A DNA stretch of 6,499 nt. It comes from Bacteroidales bacterium. Lineage in GTDB: Bacteria; Bacteroidota; Bacteroidia; Bacteroidales; F082. The position numbers and the translations under genes were made by a program. The stretch is taken from the NCBI GenBank assembly GCA_024762735.1, contig JANTGU010000131.1:1-6499 (forward strand), read 5' to 3'. Under the pieces are notes generated by a model. It was not told the DNA's origin. It saw nothing but the letters and a program-made list of their open reading frames with translations, and did no database searches. This document shows, piece by piece, positions 1-4,539 of this stretch. Position 1 is the first letter of the stretch. Each line of letters begins with the position of its first letter.

Positions 1-435
1 TTAACGGGTGCCTCGGTACCCCCGCAGGCGAAAACCATTTCGGTGCAGTATTTCCCCAACAAGGCGGCTTTGGTAGAACCAACCTTGAGCCCGGTGTTTA
101 CCAATATGTTGCGCGATAAGTTTACCACGCAGCTAAATCTGAACATGATTGACCGAAACGGTGACCTGGCTTTTGAGGGAGAAATAACCGCTTACAAAAC
201 CATACCGGTTGCCATTCAAAGCGACCAGACCGCAGCCATGAACCGACTCACCATTACTGTTAACGTCCGTTTTGTAAACAAGTTCGATCCAACCAAAGAT
301 TTTGAGCAAAAGTTTACCGAGTTTGCCGAATACGCTGCCGACGAGGATTTCAACAGTGTAAAAGCCACTTTGATAGAACAAATTTCTGATGCCCTGGCCG
401 ATGATATCTTTAACAAGGCGGTGATTAATTGGTAG
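1..435 (+). CDS. lptE: LptE, LPS-assembly outer-membrane lipoprotein (5' partial)
   Basis: Frame 1 is open from the first base of the window to the TAG at 433-435 and gives 144 residues. The start codon, signal peptide and lipobox cysteine are upstream of the window; the GTG at 43 is an internal valine codon, not a start. The visible part opens with LTGASVPPQAKTISVQYFPN, continues with a stretch rich in beta-strands containing NGDLAFEGEITAY and MNRLTITVNVRF, and ends DDIFNKAVINW. I recognise this as the Bacteroidota form of LptE, usually about 165-175 residues, so only roughly the first 25 are missing. In the family, LptE is an outer-membrane lipoprotein that plugs and assists LptD in delivering lipopolysaccharide to the cell surface. 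Base composition is about 50% GC in a sampled line (30/60 at 61-120), like groEL and unlike the next two genes. Assignment is by remembered family resemblance, without a database search. Confidence 0.88.
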   Translation, partial: LTGASVPPQAKTISVQYFPNKAALVEPTLSPVFTNMLRDKFTTQLNLNMIDRNGDLAFEGEITAYKTIPVAIQSDQTAAMNRLTITVNVRFVNKFDPTKDFEQKFTEFAEYAADEDFNSVKATLIEQISDALADDIFNKAVINW

Positions 436-462
436 GAGTAGATTGGAGTAAATACCAAGAAT

Positions 463-473
463 TAGTAGATTGA
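463..473 (+). repeat. 11-bp direct repeat, left copy, after lptE
   Basis: TAGTAGATTGA occurs here and again at 1780-1790, so the two copies bracket the Fic gene and its control region. A shorter relative, AGTAGATTG, is at 437-445. The copies could be the scar of an insertion or copying event, or simple AT-rich intergenic similarity. Eleven matching bases in a window this size is suggestive but not decisive. Confidence 0.35.
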
Positions 474-513
474 GGGTAGAGGTTAGTTACCGCCAAGCAA
501 ATAAAACGATAGA

Positions 514-611
514 ATGCGGAGAATAAAGACATAAACACCGTAAAATATGCGGATAATATGTTATTTGCGGAGAATAATTAGTATATTTGTCGCAAATTAT
601 GCAGAGAAAAA
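514..611 (+). promoter_or_regulatory. Four-copy operator-like repeat ahead of and across the Fic start codon
   Basis: Four related 13-mers lie in the same orientation: ATGCGGAGAATAA (514-526), ATGCGGATAATAT (547-559), TTGCGGAGAATAA (565-577) and ATGCAGAGAAAAA (599-611). Start-to-start spacings are 33, 18 and 34 bases. The third copy overlaps where a -33 promoter element should be, and the fourth contains the start codon of the Fic gene. The bases ATTTGCG (563-569) and CGCAAAT (591-597) also form a perfect 7-bp inverted repeat that brackets the -7 box. The arrangement is what an autorepressor's operators would look like; the binding protein is inferred, possibly the winged helix at the C-terminus of the Fic protein itself. 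Confidence 0.55.
582..589 (+). promoter_or_regulatory. Bacteroidota-type -7 promoter box for the Fic gene
   Basis: TATATTTG is a perfect match to the TAnnTTTG -7 consensus of the Bacteroidota primary sigma factor. No good TTTG-type -33 element is seen at the normal distance; the nearest TTTG (564-567) is only 14 bases upstream and is part of the third operator-like repeat. Transcription would be expected to begin about 593-596, only a few bases before the ATG at 599, so the messenger would be leaderless or nearly so. Confidence 0.55.
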
Positions 612-1741
612 AGATTTACATACACGAACAAGATAATTGGCCTTATTTTACTTGGGACAACAAGAAAGTAATGTTAAAACTAGGAGAAACAAGAAACCTT
701 CAAGGTAAATTACTTGGAAAAATGGAAACTCTTGGTTTTGACTTACAAAATGAAGCCGTATTAGATACTTTGACATTGGATGTCATAAAATCATCAGAAA
801 TAGAAGGGGAATTTTTAGAAAAAGAACAAGTGCGTTCTTCAATTGCAAGAAGATTAGGACTTGACATGGCAGGTGCTGTTTATTCGGATAGAAATGTTGA
901 AGGAGTTGTTGAAATGATGCTAGACGCAACTCAAAGATATTCAAAACCATTAAATGCAGACAGATTATTTGACTGGCACGCTGCTTTATTTCCAAATGGA
1001 AGAAGTAATATGTATAAGATTACTGTTGCTGATTGGAGAAAAGACCCTATGCAAATAGTTTCTGGACCTATGGGAAAGGAAAAGGTGCATTATGAAGCCC
1101 CCAAACCTGAACGAGTGGCCGAAGAAATGAATGTATTTTTGGATTGGTTTGAAAATGAAGACGGATTAGATTTAGTATTAAAAGCTGCCATAGCACATTT
1201 GTGGTTTGTAACTATCCACCCCTTTGATGACGGAAATGGAAGAATAACAAGAGCCATAACCGATATGTTATTAGCACGTTCAGACCAAAGCGTTCAAAGA
1301 TTTTATAGTACGTCAGCACAAATAAGAGTTGAACGCAAGGAATACTATAATATCTTGGAAAAAACACAAAAAGGAAATTTAAATATTACTGAATGGATAT
1401 TGTGGTTTTTAAATTGTTTAACGAATGCAATCAATGCAACCGAAGAAATTTTATCAAAAGTATTAAATAAAGCAGAATTTTGGAAACTACATTCGACGAC
1501 AATTCTAAATGAAAGGCAGCAAAAAATCATAAACAAACTGCTTGATGGATTTAATGGGAAGTTGACTTCTTCTAAATATGGGAAAATAAACAAATGCTCT
1601 CAAGACACTGCCTTAAGAGATATCCAAGACTTGATAAAGAAGAATATTTTACGCAAAGAAGCAAGTGGTGGTCGTAGTACAAATTACGAATTAGTAGAAA
1701 TGCCAGGCGGTAACAATGTTTATAAGGCATTGGGCGAGTGA
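599..1741 (+). CDS. DUF4172/Fic-domain protein with C-terminal winged helix (putative AMP transferase)
   Basis: The 380-residue product has three parts. Residues about 5-85 (YIHEQDNWPYFTWD onward to RSSIARRLGLD) match the DUF4172 N-terminal domain. The Fic core follows with the complete motif HPFDDGNGRITR at 207-218, including catalytic His207, and a flap region around 151-168. Residues about 300-375 form a winged helix (RQQKIINKLL, then SQDTALRDIQDLIKKNIL and a GGRSTNYEL wing). Fic enzymes usually transfer AMP from ATP to a Thr, Ser or Tyr hydroxyl of a target protein. The N-terminal SSEIEG (65-70) fits the inhibitory (S/T)xxxE(G/N) motif, so this is probably a self-inhibited class II Fic protein; the target is unknown. 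I place the start at ATG 599 because an in-frame TTG at 587 lies inside the promoter box. The gene is AT-rich (18/60 GC at 661-720) with mostly AGA arginine codons, unlike lptE and groEL, which suggests transfer. No small antitoxin gene adjoins it. Confidence 0.9.
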   Translation: MQRKKIYIHEQDNWPYFTWDNKKVMLKLGETRNLQGKLLGKMETLGFDLQNEAVLDTLTLDVIKSSEIEGEFLEKEQVRSSIARRLGLDMAGAVYSDRNVEGVVEMMLDATQRYSKPLNADRLFDWHAALFPNGRSNMYKITVADWRKDPMQIVSGPMGKEKVHYEAPKPERVAEEMNVFLDWFENEDGLDLVLKAAIAHLWFVTIHPFDDGNGRITRAITDMLLARSDQSVQRFYSTSAQIRVERKEYYNILEKTQKGNLNITEWILWFLNCLTNAINATEEILSKVLNKAEFWKLHSTTILNERQQKIINKLLDGFNGKLTSSKYGKINKCSQDTALRDIQDLIKKNILRKEASGGRSTNYELVEMPGGNNVYKALGE

Positions 1742-1779
1742 TAGTTAAATCGAAAGATTATAAATATAAATAAATGGTA

Positions 1780-1790
1780 TAGTAGATTGA
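1780..1790 (+). repeat. 11-bp direct repeat, right copy, after the Fic gene
   Basis: This is the second copy of TAGTAGATTGA (the first is at 463-473), about 40 bases after the Fic stop codon. Together the copies delimit a segment of about 1.3 kb holding just the Fic gene, its promoter and its operator-like repeats. That would fit the Fic gene having arrived separately from the acetyltransferase gene next to it. Confidence 0.35.
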
Positions 1791-1795
1791 AAGTT

Positions 1796-1820
1796 AGGTG
1801 TTTCAATGCACCCAACACCT
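1796..1820 (+). other. Small hairpin after the Fic gene
   Basis: AGGTGTT (1796-1802) and AACACCT (1814-1820) pair perfectly over 7 bp around an 11-base loop, 55 bases past the Fic stop. No T-run follows (CATATAATAT), so it is at best a weak terminator. It could also be a processing site or a remnant of an insertion boundary. The rest of the gap between Fic and the acetyltransferase shows no clear promoter. Confidence 0.3.
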
Positions 1821-1875
1821 CATATAATATACTCACCGTAACCAATTTGAATAGAAAAATAAAAAAGATCAACTT

Positions 1876-2742
1876 GTGAAAATAAATTTAGAACAATTAG
1901 AATTAAAAAAACTTGGTAGGGACGACTTAAGAACTTTGGTCAATTGGGCAAAAAAAGAAGGATGGAATCCCGGTATAAATGACTTTGAGGTATTTTGGAA
2001 AACTGACCAAGATGGATATTATGGATTTTACCTCGAAAATGAATTAATGGGCGGAGGAGCTATAGTCTCTTATAATCAAGTTTTCGGGTTTATGGGGTTA
2101 TTCATCGTAGATTCAAAATTTCGTGGATTAGGTATTGGAAAAAGGCTGTGGTATTTAAGACGAGATACCTTACTTAAAAGACTAAGAAATGGAGCTACTA
2201 TTGGTATGGATGGTGTAGTTGAAATGCAAGACTTTTATGAAAAAGGAGGGTTTAAGATAGCCTACAGAGAAGAAAGGTTTAAGGGTATTGGTCAAGAAGT
2301 TACTGTAAGCAAAGCTATATCTAAAATAGAAACAGAAGATTTTGAAAAAGTAGTTGACTTTGACTTGCATTGTTTTGGGTATGAGAGGAAGGAATTTTTA
2401 AAAAACTGGATAACGATTCCAAATAGCAAATCCTTCAAATATTCCGAAAGTGATAATCTTAGAGGCTATGCAGTTATCCGAAAAGTTGATTCCGGATTTA
2501 AAATAGGACCTTTATTTGCCGATGGTTACGAAGTTGCCGAAGAATTATACAAAGCCTGTATAAATTCAGCAGTAGGAAAAAATGTGTATCTTGATATTCC
2601 GGTCATAAATAAAGACGCTGTCAACTTAATGAAGAAATACAATACTGAATATACTTTTGAATGTGCAAGAATGTACTATGGAGATTTTCCGAAAATAGCT
2701 GTCAATAAAGTATTTGGAGTCACAACCTTTGAATTAGGATAA
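1876..2742 (+). CDS. Tandem-domain GNAT family N-acetyltransferase
   Basis: The 288-residue product starts at GTG 1876; the frame is closed upstream by a TAG at 1852, no other start lies between, and the first internal Met is residue 58, too late for the fold. The N-terminal GNAT domain (about 1-140) carries EEL-like opening, WAKKEGWNPG at 24-33, and the acetyl-CoA pyrophosphate loop RGLGIG at 83-88 after the strand FMGLFIVD. The second half (about 150-285), with KIGPLFAD and a final region around ARMYYGDFP, resembles the YitH/HolE-type C-terminal GNAT domain. Such enzymes acetylate an amine on a small molecule or protein using acetyl-CoA; the substrate here cannot be told. A cytosolic location is expected, since no signal peptide or membrane segment is seen. 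GC is low (23/60 at 1921-1980, 19/60 at 2581-2640) with frequent AGA arginine codons, like the Fic gene and unlike the flanks, consistent with recent acquisition. Confidence 0.85.
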   Translation: MKINLEQLELKKLGRDDLRTLVNWAKKEGWNPGINDFEVFWKTDQDGYYGFYLENELMGGGAIVSYNQVFGFMGLFIVDSKFRGLGIGKRLWYLRRDTLLKRLRNGATIGMDGVVEMQDFYEKGGFKIAYREERFKGIGQEVTVSKAISKIETEDFEKVVDFDLHCFGYERKEFLKNWITIPNSKSFKYSESDNLRGYAVIRKVDSGFKIGPLFADGYEVAEELYKACINSAVGKNVYLDIPVINKDAVNLMKKYNTEYTFECARMYYGDFPKIAVNKVFGVTTFELG

Positions 2743-2796
2743 AAACAACAGCTTACAATAATACCTAAACACCATAAGGATTTTACAAGTAATAGG

Positions 2797-2880
2797 GCGA
2801 TTCCGCAGGCTCAATTAAAAATATTTGATACATTTGAAGTTCTGTAGTTGTGACACCCTTGCGGTGTTTAACGGAATCGC
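2797..2880. repeat. 84-base element bounded by a 9-bp inverted repeat
   Basis: GCGATTCCG (2797-2805) and CGGAATCGC (2872-2880) are perfect inverted repeats. Between them lie an AT-rich core and a small hairpin, GACACC/GGTGTT at 2852-2857 and 2863-2868 with a 5-base loop. Just outside, GCATT/AATGC (2884-2888, 2891-2895) forms another short hairpin. No T-run follows, so this is not an ordinary terminator. It may be an intergenic palindromic element or an insertion boundary. I do not recognise the family. Confidence 0.45.
2829..2836 (+). promoter_or_regulatory. Candidate -7 promoter box for the TPR-type gene and secG
   Basis: TACATTTG matches the Bacteroidota TAnnTTTG -7 consensus. No convincing -33 TTG element is seen at the usual distance, so the call is tentative. 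If used, transcription would start near 2843 and give a leader of about 95 bases containing the small hairpins at 2852-2868 and 2884-2895. A promoter is needed somewhere here if the upstream Fic and acetyltransferase genes cut the cluster off from lptE transcription. Confidence 0.3.
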
Positions 2881-2938
2881 TGGGCATTAAAATGCTTGGC
2901 CTGATGTTTCGTCAAAAAAATGGCTAAAAAACAGATTT

Positions 2939-3748
2939 ATGAACAAAGATCAATTTATATCGTATTTAACCAATCCATCGAAGTTAAACCCTTTAACGCT
3001 GGAAGAATTGGATGCTTTGATTACAGACTTTCCCTATTTTCAGTCGGCACGCATTTTATATGCTCTCAATCTTTTTAAAGAAAATAATATCCGTTACGAT
3101 GCCGAGCTCAAAACTACAGCCATTTATGCCGGAAATCGCAACATCTTAAAAAAACATATCAATCGTGTAGAAAAGGCTAAAACAGAACCTGCCGTGGAAT
3201 CTGAAATGGAAACACCTCACGTGCAAGAAACCAAAGTCACTGAACCTGCCGCTCCCGTTAAAACGGAAACTGAGGAAAATACAACGCCTTCCATCGAGTA
3301 CGAAACCCCTGAAGAAACCAACCCTGGCGAACAAAAAGCTGTCGGTGAAAAAGCTACTGAAGAGGACACTATTGTCCAACTAAAGAAAATAATCGAGCGG
3401 CGTATTCGCGAAATTGAAGAGGAGAAAAAACAAAAAGGGGAAGACAAAACAGCCAAACCCCTTTCCCAAAAGTCAAAGCTTAACCTGATTGACGAGTTTA
3501 TCCATAACCAGCCATCCATCAGCCGTACCAAGGGTAAATTTTACGACCCCGTGGATAAAGCCCGCGAAAGTATCGTGGAGCAGGAAGACATTGTAAGCGA
3601 GACACTGGCCACTATTTACATGGATCAGGGGTACTACGACAAGGCCATTAATATGTATGAAAAATTAATTTTGAAAATTCCGGAAAAAAGTAGTTACTTT
3701 GCAGCCCTTATTGAAAAAGCTAATAAAGCATTAAAAAATAAAAATTAG
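2939..3748 (+). CDS. TPR-repeat protein of the lptE-secG cluster, function unknown
   Basis: The product has 269 residues. Residues 1-75 form a conserved-looking helical head (LEELDALITDFPYFQSARILYALNLF). Residues about 78-140 are acidic, Pro/Glu/Thr-rich and probably disordered. Residues about 141-170 are a highly charged helix (IIERRIREIEEEKKQKGED) likely to be a coiled coil. LIDEFI at 183-188 and FYDPVDKARES at 201-211 precede one TPR-like unit at about 219-252 (ETLATIYMDQGYYDKAINMYEKLI), after which comes EKSSYFAALIEK. There is no signal peptide or membrane segment, so it is probably cytoplasmic and binds another protein. I recognise the layout from Bacteroidota proteins encoded beside secG, but no function is established to my knowledge. 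The start ATG 2939 gives the family-like MNKDQFISYL beginning; an ATG at 2920 is in another frame. secG begins 6 bases after its stop, so the two are almost certainly cotranscribed. Confidence 0.82.
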   Translation: MNKDQFISYLTNPSKLNPLTLEELDALITDFPYFQSARILYALNLFKENNIRYDAELKTTAIYAGNRNILKKHINRVEKAKTEPAVESEMETPHVQETKVTEPAAPVKTETEENTTPSIEYETPEETNPGEQKAVGEKATEEDTIVQLKKIIERRIREIEEEKKQKGEDKTAKPLSQKSKLNLIDEFIHNQPSISRTKGKFYDPVDKARESIVEQEDIVSETLATIYMDQGYYDKAINMYEKLILKIPEKSSYFAALIEKANKALKNKN

Positions 3749-3754
3749 TAAGCG

Positions 3755-4087
3755 ATGTATATTTTATTCTCAGTAGTGATTTTGGTGGTCAGCGTTTTGC
3801 TTGGCTTGATTGTTTTAGTTCAGAATCCTAAAGGCGGTGGCCTGGCAGCTAACTTCTCGGGTGGAAGCCAGTTTATGGGTGTTAGGCAAACAGCTGATAT
3901 GCTCGAAAAATTAACATGGGGTTTCGGGGTAGGTATTCTTATTTTAAGTCTGGCAGCGGCCACTATCATACCTCGTCAGGTGAATGTTAATGGTCAGGAA
4001 GATTCACAGTTAAAAAATAAAATTGAAAATACAGCCGCTCCGGTTAATCTCCCTACTGCACCTGCTCAGGATAACGGTAAAAAGTAA
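3755..4087 (+). CDS. secG: SecG, Sec translocon subunit
   Basis: The 110-residue product has the SecG plan: a first membrane helix at about 2-22, the conserved cytoplasmic loop LVQNPKGGGLAANFSGG at 21-37, then GVRQTADMLEKLTW at 42-55, and a second membrane helix at about 54-72. A polar tail rich in Asn, Gln, Ala and Pro follows, as is common in Bacteroidota SecG. In the family, SecG joins SecY and SecE in the inner-membrane protein-conducting channel and aids SecA-driven export. The gene starts 6 bases after the TPR-type gene and ends shortly before a strong hairpin with a T-run, so it is probably the last gene of its transcription unit. Confidence 0.93.
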   Translation: MYILFSVVILVVSVLLGLIVLVQNPKGGGLAANFSGGSQFMGVRQTADMLEKLTWGFGVGILILSLAAATIIPRQVNVNGQEDSQLKNKIENTAAPVNLPTAPAQDNGKK

Positions 4088-4110
4088 GGGAATAAAAAAA
4101 ATCATTTATA

Positions 4111-4149
4111 AAAATGTCAGAATGTCATAGATGTTCTGACATTTTTTTT
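4111..4149 (+). terminator. Rho-independent-like terminator after secG, also a TGTCA repeat cluster
   Basis: AAAATGTCAGAA (4111-4122) and TTCTGACATTTT (4134-4145) form a perfect 12-bp stem with an 11-base loop, followed by T through 4149. That is a good intrinsic terminator shape, although the stem is AT-rich. The same bases contain TGTCA at 4115-4119 and 4123-4127 and the opposed TGACA at 4137-4141. Such half-sites would also suit an activator binding upstream of the sigma-54-like element at 4161. Both roles are possible. Confidence 0.6.
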
Positions 4150-4160
4150 GTGCCATGGTT

Positions 4161-4176
4161 TGGCACGAAATGTGAC
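4161..4176 (+). promoter_or_regulatory. Candidate sigma-54-type (-24/-12) promoter for groES-groEL
   Basis: TGGCACG at 4161-4167 matches the -24 block of the sigma-54 consensus TGGCACGnnnnTTGCW exactly. The -12 block (GTGAC at 4172-4176) matches only 2 of 5 positions, so this half is degenerate. A start near 4187 would leave a leader of about 30 bases before the groES ATG. TGGCAC also pairs with GTGCCA at 4150-4155 as a 6-bp inverted repeat with a 5-base loop. No TAnnTTTG box is seen between secG and groES, which indirectly favours an alternative sigma factor. Confidence 0.45.
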
Positions 4177-4216
4177 AAGGGGGAGGCAGTATTTTAACCA
4201 TAAAATAATAACAGAT

Positions 4217-4495
4217 ATGGCAAATGTAGACATCAAACCATTGGGCGATCGCGTAGTAATTGAGCCTGTTGAGGCAGAAGCAAAGACGGCCAGTGGGATT
4301 ATTATCCCCGACACGGCAAAAGAAAAACCATCCATGGGCATGGTGGTGGCAGTTCCCGACGCCACTGACGATAACAAAGTAACCGTTAAGGTGGGTGATA
4401 AAGTTTTGTACGGAAAGTATGCCGGTACCGAAATCACCCTGAATGATAGAGATTATCTTATCATGAGTGAGTCGGACATACTGGCTATTGTTTAA
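4217..4495 (+). CDS. groES: GroES, 10-kDa co-chaperonin
   Basis: The 92-residue product is of normal GroES length. It begins MANVDIKPLGDRVVIEP, has the mobile loop at about 18-37 with the GroEL-contacting hydrophobic patch IIIP at 28-31, then GDKVLYGKYAGTEI, and ends ESDILAIV. GroES forms a heptameric lid on GroEL and closes the folding chamber in the cytoplasm in an ATP-dependent cycle. The frame is open upstream to 4148, but ATG 4217 is chosen because the family starts there and the upstream 23 codons overlap the sigma-54-like element. groEL follows after 44 bases of AT-rich DNA without a terminator, so the two form one operon. A purine-rich AAGGGGGAGG lies at 4177-4186, too far from the start to act as an ordinary ribosome binding site. 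Confidence 0.97.
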   Translation: MANVDIKPLGDRVVIEPVEAEAKTASGIIIPDTAKEKPSMGMVVAVPDATDDNKVTVKVGDKVLYGKYAGTEITLNDRDYLIMSESDILAIV

Positions 4496-4539
4496 TCAGG
4501 AAATAAAAATCATTAAAAAATAATTAAAATTTTAGAAAA

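Noticed and set aside
587..598. TTG start for the Fic protein four codons upstream of the ATG
   Set aside because: The TTG is the end of the TATATTTG promoter box and would lie before the expected transcription start; ATG 599 gives the family-like beginning.
436..598. Small antitoxin gene (FicA- or Phd-like) ahead of the Fic gene
   Set aside because: No suitable open frame exists in this gap; the inhibitory motif is carried in the Fic protein itself.
2797..2880. Integron attC-like site or retron-type RNA
   Set aside because: The arms lack the attC core sequences (RYYYAAC and GTTRRRY in place), and no integrase or reverse transcriptase is nearby.
492..2900. 8-bp inverted repeat GCCAAGCA (492-499) and TGCTTGGC (2893-2900) flanking the Fic-GNAT segment
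   Set aside because: It could be taken as transposon ends, but 8 bases over this distance is within chance, there is no extension, no duplicated target and no transposase.
4148..4216. 23-codon N-terminal extension of GroES
   Set aside because: The frame is open, but the family start MANVDIKPLGDRVV is at 4217 and the extension overlaps the sigma-54-like promoter element and inverted repeats.
4088..4216. CIRCE/HrcA heat-shock operator before groES
   Set aside because: The TTAGCACTC-type inverted repeat is not present; the palindromes seen have different sequences.
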